NCBI GenBank assembly: GCA_003599855.1
Contig: QZKG01000014.1
Span: 1-36,290, forward strand
Length of the DNA: 36,290 nucleotides
Reading direction: 5' to 3'
Origin: Gaiellales bacterium
Lineage (GTDB): Bacteria > Actinomycetota > Thermoleophilia > BMS3ABIN01
The position numbers were made by a program, and so were the translations under genes. Below are positions 16,168-24,619 of the stretch, piece by piece. How positions within the stretch are numbered: the first letter of the stretch is position 1; the number at the start of each line of letters is the position of its first letter. The notes beneath the pieces were generated by a model. That model was not told where the DNA came from, ran no database searches, and saw only the letters and a list, made by a program, of their open reading frames with translations.

Positions 16168-17138
16168 ACTCTGGCTTCCATCTCCTTTACTGTCGTCTGC
16201 CTGCCCCCTCCCGCCAGCCCCTCGGCGAACAGGAACATGTTCGAGCTCTCCATCCGGGCTGCGAGCGCCCGTCCCAGGGGCCTGCTCACCAGCTCCAGCG
16301 CTGCGGGAAGGTGGAGCCTGTAGGTCGGCATGCGCTCATGCTGCGCGCGCAGCCGGTTACGGGCCCGCTGGTAAGCCCAGACGCCGCTATAGCTAGCATA
16401 GCTGATCGGCCTGAAAAGCGAACCCTTGAGCTCGAACCCAGTTTCGGCAAGGAGCCTGAGCATCGTATCGTACGAGAAACTGTAAAAGTGCCGCGGCGTA
16501 TCGAAGCCGAGCCAGTACCTGCCCAGCAGGCGCGCCTCCAGCCCGCGGTTGAAGCACCAGAGGGCCATAAGTCCGCCGTCCCTGAGAATCCTCCTGACCT
16601 CCTCCAGGAACCGCCGCGGGTGCGGCACGTGCTCCAGCACGCCCATCACCGTCACCGCATCGAAGCTGTCATCCTCGAAGCCGATGTCCTCCAGCTCGCC
16701 GATGTGCAGCGTGATCCCGTGCTGCTCCCGGAAATGGTCAGCCAGCGGTTCAGCAACCTCGGTGCCGGCGGCTTCCCAGCCGAGCTGCTTCATCTCCGGC
16801 AGGAATGGGCTGTTGCCTGTGCCGACGTCGAGGACGCGGCCAGGGTCACGCTCCATCAGGCGGTCGATGACCGGCTGGTAGTGGGCGAGCGGCTGGCTAC
16901 AGCCGTCGCTCATGCAGAACGGGTATTCGTTCTCGTAATAGGCCGCTTTGGCCCTGCCGCCGGGACGGGGGTTGAGGTAGACAAGGCCGCACTGGCGGCA
17001 CTCCACCACCGGGTACTCCCGGCCGTCACCGTAAAAGACCTTGTCCCGGGCCATGAAAAGTTGCCGGTTGCTGTCTGCGCCGCAGATGGCGCAGGAGACC
17101 TGCTCAGCTTCACCCGGTATGTCACTCAAGACAGCCAT
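16164..17138 (-). CDS. Zinc-ribbon class I SAM-dependent methyltransferase
   Basis: A 324-residue methyltransferase. The N-terminal zinc ribbon uses Cys16, Cys19, Cys47 and Cys50 (CAICG ... CRQCGLVYLNPRPG). SAM motif I is VLDVGTGNSPF (102-112), and VTVMGVLEHVPHPRRF is the acidic-loop/post-I region. The C-terminal third (residues about 210-324) likely shapes the substrate site, with hydrophobic PRHFYSFSYDTMLRLL typical of this group. It is closely similar to the product of 12548-13525 and less so to that of 18627-19556. It sits between two B12-type radical SAM genes: ATGA overlap with one and a 14-nt gap to the other. Substrate not known; a sugar or lipid-linked sugar fits the context. Confidence 0.9.
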   Translation of the reverse strand: MAVLSDIPGEAEQVSCAICGADSNRQLFMARDKVFYGDGREYPVVECRQCGLVYLNPRPGGRAKAAYYENEYPFCMSDGCSQPLAHYQPVIDRLMERDPGRVLDVGTGNSPFLPEMKQLGWEAAGTEVAEPLADHFREQHGITLHIGELEDIGFEDDSFDAVTVMGVLEHVPHPRRFLEEVRRILRDGGLMALWCFNRGLEARLLGRYWLGFDTPRHFYSFSYDTMLRLLAETGFELKGSLFRPISYASYSGVWAYQRARNRLRAQHERMPTYRLHLPAALELVSRPLGRALAARMESSNMFLFAEGLAGGGRQTTVKEMEARV

Positions 17139-17152
17139 GGGTCGCGGCGGCC

Positions 17153-18613
17153 TCAGGTCAGCCCCAGCCTGCTGGCCAGCTTCTGCTCCCAGGGCAGCCC
17201 GTAGAAATTATGGCCGACCCGGAGCCTGCATACTGCGGTGAACAGATGGTAGAAAGGCTTGATGCGGCTGCGGGCGACCTTCTCCCGCGCCAGCTGGTTG
17301 GGATAAGCCCAGGGCAGGTAGAAATCCGCGATGCGCTTGACCCGCTCCTTCTGTGCCTTGGTGATCCAGGGCGTCTCCACCGAACGGGCATCGTAGACGG
17401 CCCACTCCTCCAGTGAATCGGGCATGCGGTAACCCTGGTCGACGCCCAGCCGGGTCAGGAACGTCCCTGGGTAAGGCGTGAAGAACAGCGTGGTCGTGCG
17501 CGTATCGGCATAGATCTCCTTGAGCTGCTTCATGAAGTCCAGCGTCACCTGCATCTGGTCCCAGGTCTCGGTGGGAAAACCGAAGATGAACACGTAGGAA
17601 GGCTGGATGTCGTGTTCGCGGCAGCGCCTGGTAGCCGCCAGCACGTCACCGGCCTCGTTGCCCTTCTTGATCAGCTCCAGGATCTCGTCGTCGCCGGACT
17701 CGGCCCCCATCATGAATTTGGTGCAGCCGCTGTCGCGGATGAGCGTCAGGTCCTCGTCTTCATAGGCGAGCACCTGCGTCGGCCTGATGGTGGCGAACCA
17801 CTCGAAACTGCGGGGGGAATCGCGAAAGCCGCGGCAGATCTCGCGCACACGGCGCTTGGAGGCGAAGAAGTTGTTGTCGTCGAAGAAGACGCGTTCCAGG
17901 TCATAGCGCTCCACGAGCCCGGTCACCTCGGCGATGACCCGTTCTGCCTTGAGCCCCTTCCACTTGCGGCCGTAGGCCTCAGGGTTGGAGCAGAAGCCGC
18001 ACTCGTGCGGGCAGCCGAAGCTGGACACGTAGCTGATCGACCGGTGTTCGTCGCCGTGGTAGCGGCGGTTGAACTCGATGTAGCGCTCCACGTCGACGAG
18101 GTCATAGGGCAACGGCGGGAAGTCGTTGATCTCGGCGACCTTGCGGTCCGGGTTGTGGACGACCTCGGCGCCGCGCTTCCAGGTGATGCCCTCGATCCCC
18201 TCGAGCTCCATCCTGCCGTCGAGCCAGGCGGCGATGTCCAGGCAGGCCTGTTCCCCCTGGCCCCGCACTACCAGGTCCAGGCGGCTGTCCCGGGCCGTCT
18301 GGTCCGCCAGCAGCGAAGGATGGTAGCCGCCCCAGATGACCGGCTTGTCCGGAAAACCCTGCTTGACGGCGGCCGACACTTCCAGGCCGTCGGCGATCTG
18401 GTAGCCGGTCATGGAGCTGATGCCGAGGGCGTCGGCTTCCTTCATGGCGGCGATGACCCGGTTGCGGTAATCCGGTTCCACGCGGGCGTCGATGACCTCC
18501 ACTTCGATGCCCTTCTCCAGGAGCGGCGCCGCGCAGGCCAGCAGGCTCAGGGGCGGGCTCACCTTGTGCTTGTTGTTCTTGTTGGTAAGAGGGAAGAAAA
18601 GGACGAATTTCAT
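17153..18613 (-). CDS. B12-binding-domain radical SAM protein
   Basis: A 486-residue member of the same paralogous set. The N-terminus MKFVLFFPLTNKNNKHKVSP and KVSPPLSLLACAAPLLEKG start the cobalamin-binding-type domain, followed by LGISSMTGYQIADG and VIWGGYHPSLLADQT (92-106). Cluster cysteines are Cys201, Cys205 and Cys208 in CPHECGFC. Downstream, FFDDNNFFASKRRVREICRG and GAESGDDEILELIKKGN are typical core strands. The C-terminal block ETPWITKAQKERV then FYLPWAYP is shared with its paralogues. No DxHxxG motif is seen. Standalone start with ATG 18613; 13 nt separate it from the methyltransferase upstream. Reaction unknown. Confidence 0.9.
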   Translation of the reverse strand: MKFVLFFPLTNKNNKHKVSPPLSLLACAAPLLEKGIEVEVIDARVEPDYRNRVIAAMKEADALGISSMTGYQIADGLEVSAAVKQGFPDKPVIWGGYHPSLLADQTARDSRLDLVVRGQGEQACLDIAAWLDGRMELEGIEGITWKRGAEVVHNPDRKVAEINDFPPLPYDLVDVERYIEFNRRYHGDEHRSISYVSSFGCPHECGFCSNPEAYGRKWKGLKAERVIAEVTGLVERYDLERVFFDDNNFFASKRRVREICRGFRDSPRSFEWFATIRPTQVLAYEDEDLTLIRDSGCTKFMMGAESGDDEILELIKKGNEAGDVLAATRRCREHDIQPSYVFIFGFPTETWDQMQVTLDFMKQLKEIYADTRTTTLFFTPYPGTFLTRLGVDQGYRMPDSLEEWAVYDARSVETPWITKAQKERVKRIADFYLPWAYPNQLAREKVARSRIKPFYHLFTAVCRLRVGHNFYGLPWEQKLASRLGLT

Positions 18614-18626
18614 GGGCGGCTTCCTC

Positions 18627-19556
18627 TCACACCGTCACCTTTCGACAATATGACTCGATCATGATTCCCTGACCGATCCGGGGAAGCAGGCGTGCTGCCG
18701 GCGTGATGACCGCCTTCCGCAGGAAGCGGTCCAGGAACGTCCCGGGGAACTCCCGGCCGCGCCGGTTCTCGATGCTGCGCTCGGTCACGTACGAACTACC
18801 ATAGTGTAGCAAATCGACCTGTCTGAATCGATGCTTCTCCAGCAACCGTTCGAGGGTCGACGGGGTGAAATGCCAGACGTGCCGCGGCGCCTCGGTGTTG
18901 AACCAGTCACCCTTGAAGAAGCGCGCTTCCCAGGAGTCGATGTTATGGGTCTGGACCACCAGCAGGCCGCCGTCGGAAAGGTTCGCGAAGCAGCGTTCGA
19001 TGAGTGCGCCGGGGTCGTCCACGTCCTCGATGACGCCGAAGAGCGTGACGCAGTCATACGGGCCGCCCCATTCGACTTCGTGCTCGGCGCCCGCCACGAC
19101 ATCGAGCCCCAGGCGCTCCCGGGCGTAGGCGGCGACGCCCTCATGCAGCTCGATGCCCTTCACCTCCCAGCCGCGGCGCTCCATGCCCAGCATGAAGTAG
19201 CCGTCGCCGCAGCCCACGTCCAGCAGCCGTCCCGGCCGCTGGCGGCGGACTACCTGGCCGATCTGGGCGCTGAAACGGCTGATGCGTTCCCCGGGGTCCG
19301 CCTGCTTGCGCCCCAGGGCCCAGTCGAAGAGGGGGTACTCGTCAGCAAAGGCCTGCCGGCGCGCCTCGAAGGGAGGCCGCGGCGACATCCTCAGGGTCGA
19401 GCAGGTGTCACAGCGGACATAACTGAAAATCCCGGGACCGCCCAGCAGCGTGTCCCTGGCGGTCCAGGCCGGCGTCGCGGCAGTCCCGCCGCAGACGGCG
19501 CAGGTACCGACCTCTTCTGCGGCGGATGCGGTTGTCTCTCCCATGCTCCCTGCCAC
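18627..19556 (-). CDS. Zinc-ribbon class I SAM-dependent methyltransferase
   Basis: A 309-residue methyltransferase, the most divergent of the three. Zinc-ribbon cysteines are Cys19, Cys22, Cys49 and Cys52 (CAVCGG ... CDTCSTLRMSPRPP). Motif I is LLDVGCGDGYF (111-121). VTLFGVIEDVDDPGALIE carries Asp where the paralogues have His in 'LEHV', a small active-site-side change. The region TEAPRHVWHFTPSTLERLLEK resembles the substrate-side helix of its relatives. The start is GTG 19556, 2 nt after the preceding TAG; an ATG four codons in (19544) is also possible. It lies between two B12-type radical SAM genes, repeating the radical SAM-methyltransferase pairing seen to its left. Confidence 0.87.
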   Translation of the reverse strand: MAGSMGETTASAAEEVGTCAVCGGTAATPAWTARDTLLGGPGIFSYVRCDTCSTLRMSPRPPFEARRQAFADEYPLFDWALGRKQADPGERISRFSAQIGQVVRRQRPGRLLDVGCGDGYFMLGMERRGWEVKGIELHEGVAAYARERLGLDVVAGAEHEVEWGGPYDCVTLFGVIEDVDDPGALIERCFANLSDGGLLVVQTHNIDSWEARFFKGDWFNTEAPRHVWHFTPSTLERLLEKHRFRQVDLLHYGSSYVTERSIENRRGREFPGTFLDRFLRKAVITPAARLLPRIGQGIMIESYCRKVTV

Positions 19557-19558
19557 CG

Positions 19559-21010
19559 CTACCGCCGTTTCGCCCTTTGCTTCTTGATCCGGTACTCGAT
19601 GGGGTAGTCGAAGTTGCGGTGGCCCACGCGCCAGGAGGCCAGCCGGTGCATCAGGTTGTAAGCGAGGGCCTTCGGGCCCCCGGCTTCCATCTTCTCCCTC
19701 AGCTCGGGCCCTGGCGAGGCAAAAGGCATGTAGAAGTCGATGACCATGTCGACCCTTTCCTTGTAGGCCGGGTTGACCCAGGGAGTGTGCAGCTCGGTCA
19801 GGTCGAAGTCGGCCCAGCCCTCCAGCCGGTCGGGCGGCGTGAAGCCGAGCCGGATCGCCTCGTCATACATGGGCGCGCCCGGGTAGGGCGCGAAGAAGAA
19901 CCCGTGCACCTCGAAATCCTCGTTGACCGCCTTGATGCCCTCGATCATCCTCAGGGTGAGTTCGATGTCCTTCTCGGGCTCACCCGGGAAGCCGAACATG
20001 GTGGTGAAGCGCGCGATGATGCCCAAACGGTCACACAGCCGCGCCACGTGCAGCGTGTCCTCCACCGAGGTCTGCTTGCCGATCTGCTGCAGCGCCTGCT
20101 GCGACCCCGACTCGGCCCCCAGGAGCAGCCGCCGGCAGCCGGCCCTGTGGATCAGCCGCCGCAGGTCGTCGGGGAACTCGATGAACTGCTTGGTGCGCAC
20201 GTCGGCGGCCCACTTGACGTCCAGGCCCCGCTCGATGATGCCCTCACAGATGGCCCGCACCCGCTTCTTGCTGACGAAGAAGTTGGTGTCGGCGAAGTCC
20301 AGGGCGTCGACGCCGTGGTTCTCCACCAGGTCGGCGATCTCGTCCACCACCCGCCCGGCAGAGAAGCCGACCCAGCCGCGACCATACATGGAGGTCTCGG
20401 CGCAGAAGCCGCAGCCGAAAGGACAACCCTGGGACGAGAAGAATTTCATCGTGCGCCGCCCCAGGTCCGGGACCATGTACTTCTCGATGTCGATGAGGTC
20501 GTAGGGCGTCGGCGGGAACTGGTCGATGTCCACCAGCTTGGGGTACTCGCCGATCACCCGCTCGGCGCCGCGCTTGAAGCAGATGCCTGGGATGCCGTCG
20601 AGCTCCTCCCCCGCCTCGAGCCGTCGCGCCAGCTCCACGGCCGCCACCTGTCCCTGGCCGCGGATGACGATGTCGATGTAGTCCTCCGCCAGGGTCTGCT
20701 CGGGGAGCATGCTGGCGTGGTAGCCGCCCCAGACCACCGGGACGTCGGGCAGGGTCCGCTTGATCTCCTTCGAGATCGCCACGGCGTCCCTGATCTGCAT
20801 GCCGGTCATCACCGAGAGGCCGACGTAGAGCGCTCCCCGCGCCGCCTCGATTATTTCCGGCAGGTGAGGATGGATGACGCGCCCGTCCACCAGCTCCACC
20901 TCATACCCGGCCTCTCGCACGGGACCGGCTATCGCCATGAGGGGCAGGGGGGCCCAGACGTTGCTCTCGCGCTTGAGGCGCGGGAATACCAGCGCTACCT
21001 TCTTGCTCAT
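19559..21010 (-). CDS. B12-binding-domain radical SAM protein
   Basis: A 483-residue radical SAM enzyme with an N-terminal cobalamin-binding-type domain: KKVALVFPRLKRESNVWAPL, then VGLSVMTGMQIRDAVAIS, then VVWGGYHASMLPEQT (92-106). The core motif is CPFGCGFC with Cys196, Cys200 and Cys203. DFADTNFFVSKKRVRAICEG and GAESGSQQALQQIGKQ follow. The C-terminal block LHTPWVNPAYKERV then FYMPFASP marks it as a paralogue of the other three. ATG 21010 is preceded by AGGAAAGG. It is separated from the FN3-containing membrane protein gene by 27 nt and from the methyltransferase by 2 nt. Substrate unknown; possible roles are C-methylation, deoxygenation or rearrangement of a glycan precursor. Confidence 0.9.
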   Translation of the reverse strand: MSKKVALVFPRLKRESNVWAPLPLMAIAGPVREAGYEVELVDGRVIHPHLPEIIEAARGALYVGLSVMTGMQIRDAVAISKEIKRTLPDVPVVWGGYHASMLPEQTLAEDYIDIVIRGQGQVAAVELARRLEAGEELDGIPGICFKRGAERVIGEYPKLVDIDQFPPTPYDLIDIEKYMVPDLGRRTMKFFSSQGCPFGCGFCAETSMYGRGWVGFSAGRVVDEIADLVENHGVDALDFADTNFFVSKKRVRAICEGIIERGLDVKWAADVRTKQFIEFPDDLRRLIHRAGCRRLLLGAESGSQQALQQIGKQTSVEDTLHVARLCDRLGIIARFTTMFGFPGEPEKDIELTLRMIEGIKAVNEDFEVHGFFFAPYPGAPMYDEAIRLGFTPPDRLEGWADFDLTELHTPWVNPAYKERVDMVIDFYMPFASPGPELREKMEAGGPKALAYNLMHRLASWRVGHRNFDYPIEYRIKKQRAKRR

Positions 21011-21037
21011 AAGCCTTTCCTTGTGTATGCCGCCGCC

Positions 21038-22984
21038 CTACAGTCCGGCCTGGCGCAGCTGTTGGGGGACCGTCCCCGGCCCCATCACGGTGTCTACGTC
21101 ACCCTGGCCCACCGTCCCCTGGACGATGGCGAAGGCGGGGGCAACGCTGTTGTTGCTGAAGTAATCCAGATAATACCGCTTCGAGATGATGATCAGTACA
21201 TCATCGGTCAGGTCGGCCTCATGCTCCACATGGACGTAATGCACTTCACCCCCGTCGATACGGTACCAGAGGTGCATGCCGGCGGGGCGGCCGGCGGCGG
21301 GCTCGTGCGTGAGCGCGGCCAGGTAACGGATGACCGCCCCCTCCTCCAGGTCCGGCAGGCGCACGCGCCCGAAGTCGGCCTCCGCCTGGTCCTTGCGCTT
21401 GACGATGGGCAGGATGTGCGGCCCGTCGTCACCCCAGGTGGGGACGTAGCGCAGGGATACCGCGAAGTTGGTCTCCTCAGACGGGTTGCCGATCTCGAAC
21501 AGCGAACAGGGACGGAAGGCGGCGTAGTCGGGGAAACCCAGTTCGAGCTCGCCCGCCACCCAGAAATCAGACGCGGTATCGAGGCCCACCAGCTCGTTGC
21601 TCACCCGCACGTCGGTGTCCGGCCGGAGCGAGCGCGAGGCGTGCGGCGCGGCCGTGTCCTCAAGGGCCACCACCGGCTCTCCCGCGTCCATCTCCTCGCC
21701 GCGATCGATGAACATGCCCGTGCCGGCATCGATCTCGACATACTCATCCTCACCGCGGGAAGCCTCGCCGCGGTAGACCCTGTATCTCACGGCGCCGGGG
21801 TCTTCATCCCAGGTGAGCACCGCCTTGCGGTTGACCCAGTCGGTCTTCGCCCTGCCTTCGATGGAGGCGGGGCTCTCGTTGCCCTCGGCGTCCACCGAGC
21901 TGACCCGGTAGAAGTAGGTCCTGTCCACCTCCAGGCTCGATCCCTGGAAGGTGAGACTCAGCGGCCAGCCACCGGGTATCCGCACCGCACCCAGCGAGAC
22001 CGCGGCGAACACCAGCAGCGGCAGCCCCACCACCGGTCCGAGGATGATCCAAGCCACCCGGCGGCGCACGATGCCCCGGGCGAGCACGTAAACCGAGACG
22101 ACCGCCGCCGTGGCGCCGAACAACGCCAGCAGCGCCCCCTTCACCAGCATGCGGGCGCCGGTGCTGTTGGGCTCGACGTAGAAGTTCTGCGGCGTCGCCG
22201 CCGTCACCCATGCGCCCAGCTCGTCGTCGCCGTCGAAATAGGGCGTGTAATAATCCTTCTGCTCCACCAGGAAGCCGTCCAGGCTGCAGGCGCCGGTGAA
22301 GCCTTCCCCGGCCACCTCCAGGCTATAGGAAGCCGTGCCCGCCGGCAGGTCGAAGACCAGGTCGCGGATGCGCTGCCAGCCGTCAGTGGCGGCAGTCACC
22401 TGGGTGGCGGCTTCGCCGATGACCTCGCCGCCCTCCCCCAGGGCGCTGATCCTGACCCTGAGCGCGCCGGCCTGTAGCCCGGAGCAGTCGCAGTCGAAGG
22501 AGACGGCGCGGACCGCTCCCACGAACTTGGTAGTGGACTCACGATAGGCCGCCGCCACTGGCACCGGCTCCCGGAGCGCGGCAAAGACGCCGGAGGCGCT
22601 CTCGCCGCTCACCCTGAGGGAACTCTCCCCCCGGCTTGCCGTCTCCCGGACGATGGCCGCCCCGCTTCCCAGCTCCCAGCCCTCGCCCTCGAAGCTGGGG
22701 TCAACGACCTCGTTGACCCCGCCCTTGTAGGTGGCCAGGCCTTCGCCGGGGATGACGCGCGCGGCCCCCGTTATCCTGATGTCATCGCGCGCAAGCGGCT
22801 TCCCGCCGGCCTCATAGGTATCCTGACTGAAGTCAGCGAGGAACTTCAACTCTCCGGCCGCGCTGCCATTCGCTGCGTCACCGCCATCCTGAAGTCCGAG
22901 GGACATGGGCGCCAGCGCCCCGGCCGCCAGGACCAGGACCAGCATCGCCGCCAGGATAAGTTTGGCCCTCACTGCTCTTGCCAT
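21038..22984 (-). CDS. Secreted/membrane protein with beta-rich domains and fibronectin type III-like segment; function unknown
   Basis: A 648-residue protein I cannot name. Residues 7-27 form a signal peptide or anchor (LILAAMLVLVLAAGALA). Residues about 45-240 look like one or two carbohydrate-binding-type beta sandwiches (PSFEGEGWELGSG; GESSLRVSGES; DGWQRIRDLVFDLPAG), including a Cys-x-Cys (SFDCDCSG). Two transmembrane helices lie at about 280-303 and 311-335. An FN3-like stretch follows (TYFYRVSSVDAEGNESPAS; AVRYRVYRGEASRG). The C-terminal 190 residues are again beta-rich (WVAGELELGFPDYAAFRP; MHLWYRIDGGEVHYVHVEHEA). Both globular parts probably face outward. A strong AGGGAGG ribosome site precedes the ATG. 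It may bind the glycan at the membrane, but only context supports that. Confidence 0.72.
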   Translation of the reverse strand: MARAVRAKLILAAMLVLVLAAGALAPMSLGLQDGGDAANGSAAGELKFLADFSQDTYEAGGKPLARDDIRITGAARVIPGEGLATYKGGVNEVVDPSFEGEGWELGSGAAIVRETASRGESSLRVSGESASGVFAALREPVPVAAAYRESTTKFVGAVRAVSFDCDCSGLQAGALRVRISALGEGGEVIGEAATQVTAATDGWQRIRDLVFDLPAGTASYSLEVAGEGFTGACSLDGFLVEQKDYYTPYFDGDDELGAWVTAATPQNFYVEPNSTGARMLVKGALLALFGATAAVVSVYVLARGIVRRRVAWIILGPVVGLPLLVFAAVSLGAVRIPGGWPLSLTFQGSSLEVDRTYFYRVSSVDAEGNESPASIEGRAKTDWVNRKAVLTWDEDPGAVRYRVYRGEASRGEDEYVEIDAGTGMFIDRGEEMDAGEPVVALEDTAAPHASRSLRPDTDVRVSNELVGLDTASDFWVAGELELGFPDYAAFRPCSLFEIGNPSEETNFAVSLRYVPTWGDDGPHILPIVKRKDQAEADFGRVRLPDLEEGAVIRYLAALTHEPAAGRPAGMHLWYRIDGGEVHYVHVEHEADLTDDVLIIISKRYYLDYFSNNSVAPAFAIVQGTVGQGDVDTVMGPGTVPQQLRQAGL

Positions 22985-23011
22985 CAGCCCCTCCCTGTTG
23001 ATTTTTGAGAA

Positions 23012-24547
23012 TCAGTAGCCGCGCAGGGCGTCGATCTGCGAGCCCACGCGGCGCAGGCGCTTCATCTGAAGCAGCCGTTTCATGATGAGCCATTCAAAGG
23101 GTAACCCGTAATAGTCGAACCTGCAACGCAGCAGCGACAGCCAGTGCAGCGGGTAGAGCGCCAGTTTCCACCTGAGCCGGCGCATGCGCTCGCGCTTCTG
23201 CTGGTTCAGGTAGGCGAAGGGGAAATAGAAATTGTTGCAGCGCTCCACCAGGTCCTTCTCCTGCTCTGTGATCCAGGGCGTGCTGACGCTGGTGGATTCC
23301 CAGGAAGCCCACTCCTCGGTGGTCTGTGGCCTGGGGATGTCGAGACCCCCGGTCATCTCGTAGAAAGGCGTTCCGGGGTAGGGCGTGGCGAAGAAGGTGA
23401 CCGTGACCACGTCGGGGTGCACCGCCCTGAGCCTCTTGATCAGTGACAGCGTCTGCCGGATCTCGTCGCCCTCCACGTCCAGCTCCCTGGGGAACCCTAC
23501 CATGAAGGCGTAGACGCCCTTGATGCCGGCCTGCCTGAGGATCTCGTTAGAGCGGAGCGCCTTCTCGGGAGTGGTGCGCTTGTCGACGATGTCGAGGATC
23601 GTCTGGGACCCGGACTCGATGCCGATCTCCATGGTGGCGCAGCCCGCGTCTTTCATCAGGCGGGACATGTCGGGTGTGATGCGCACCACCTGGTCGGCCC
23701 TGCCGGTCACCGTCCAGGTGATCCGGATGCCCCGCTCGATGAGCAGCTCGCAGATCTCGCGCACCCGCTTGAGGTTGGCGGAGAAGTTGGCGTCGGCGAA
23801 GCTGACGTGCTCCAGGCGGTAGCGTCGCGCCAGTTCCTCCAGCTCGTCGACCACCTTCTCCGCTGAGCGCCCGCTCCACTTGCCGAAGACCTTGGGCTCG
23901 ACGCAGTAGCCGCACTTGAAGGGACAGCCCTGGCTGGAAAGGTACTGGATCGCTCGCCGGCCCCGGTTCATGCGGAAGAAACGCTCGATGTCCAGCAGCT
24001 CGTAGGGCACCGGCGGGAACTCGTCCAGGCTCGCCATGGGGCGGTCGGGGTTGCTGACGATGGTCCCGGCAGCATCGCGCCAGGTCACCCCGGCGATGCC
24101 GTCGAAACCCCGTCCCTCCTCGAGGCGGGCCACGATCTCCTGGAAGGTCTTCTCCCCCTGCCCCCGCACGACGGCGTCCACGTAGGGTTCGGCGGCAGTG
24201 AGCTCCGGCAGCAGGGTCGGGTGGTAGCCACCCCAGATGACCGGCATCTCCGGGTAACGTTCCTTGATCCGGCGGGAAAAACGGATGGCGCCCTTGAGCT
24301 GGTCGCCGGTGATGGTGCTCACGCCCACGCAGAGAGCCCCCTCGGCGGCAGCGAGCAGCTCCTCGTCGGCGTCCTCGTGCAGGCGCTCGTCGAAGAGGAC
24401 GACCTCGTAGCCGGCGGCGTGTACCGGGGCGGCTACGGCCATGATAGACAGCGGCATCTCCACCGAATATCCCCAGTCCCCCAGAGGGTTCGGCGAGACC
24501 AGCACCAGTTTCGGTTTTTTCACTGCCTCATCCAAAAGTAATGCCAC
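23012..24547 (-). CDS. B12-binding-domain radical SAM protein
   Basis: A 511-residue radical SAM enzyme, the first of the four paralogues in transcription order. The cobalamin-binding-type domain shows PKLVLVSPNPLGDWGYSVE, VGVSTITGDQLKGAIRF and VIWGGYHPTLLPELT (103-117). Cluster cysteines are Cys208, Cys212 and Cys215 (CPFKCGYC). SFADANFSANLKRVREICE and GIESGSQTILDIVDKR follow, and the shared C-terminal block is VSTPWITEQEKDLV then FYFPFAYLN. The start is GTG 24547; a GTG eight codons inside (24523, giving MKKPKLVLVSPNP) matches the paralogues' short leaders and may be the true one. A structured 72-nt spacer precedes it. Reaction unknown. Confidence 0.88.
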   Translation of the reverse strand: MALLLDEAVKKPKLVLVSPNPLGDWGYSVEMPLSIMAVAAPVHAAGYEVVLFDERLHEDADEELLAAAEGALCVGVSTITGDQLKGAIRFSRRIKERYPEMPVIWGGYHPTLLPELTAAEPYVDAVVRGQGEKTFQEIVARLEEGRGFDGIAGVTWRDAAGTIVSNPDRPMASLDEFPPVPYELLDIERFFRMNRGRRAIQYLSSQGCPFKCGYCVEPKVFGKWSGRSAEKVVDELEELARRYRLEHVSFADANFSANLKRVREICELLIERGIRITWTVTGRADQVVRITPDMSRLMKDAGCATMEIGIESGSQTILDIVDKRTTPEKALRSNEILRQAGIKGVYAFMVGFPRELDVEGDEIRQTLSLIKRLRAVHPDVVTVTFFATPYPGTPFYEMTGGLDIPRPQTTEEWASWESTSVSTPWITEQEKDLVERCNNFYFPFAYLNQQKRERMRRLRWKLALYPLHWLSLLRCRFDYYGLPFEWLIMKRLLQMKRLRRVGSQIDALRGY

Positions 24548-24555
24548 CTCGTGCC

Positions 24556-24614
24556 GCGGCCGCGCAAGCCGCCGGGCGCTCTGCTGCTGCGCCGGGCGTC
24601 ACTCCCGCGGCCGC
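24556..24614. repeat. Nested inverted repeat in intercistronic spacer
   Basis: The 72-nt spacer between the amidotransferase and the radical SAM gene contains outer 9-bp arms GCGGCCGCG (24556-24564) and CGCGGCCGC (24606-24614), with an inner 5-bp stem GGCGC (24575-24579) and GCGCC (24589-24593). It could form a GC-rich hairpin in the leader of the minus-strand radical SAM gene. No U-tract follows, so a standard intrinsic terminator is not supported. It might act as an RNA-processing or stability element, or may simply reflect high GC. Confidence 0.35.
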
Positions 24615-24619
24615 TCGTT

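Noticed and set aside
19526..22477. A very long plus-strand open frame antisense to the radical SAM and FN3 protein genes (also 13624-16323 and 24551-26584).
   Set aside because: It lies antisense to genes with clear family motifs, is rich in His/Arg/Gly/Val as expected from a mirror of GC-biased codons, and shows no domain or ribosome site. High GC content makes such open frames common.
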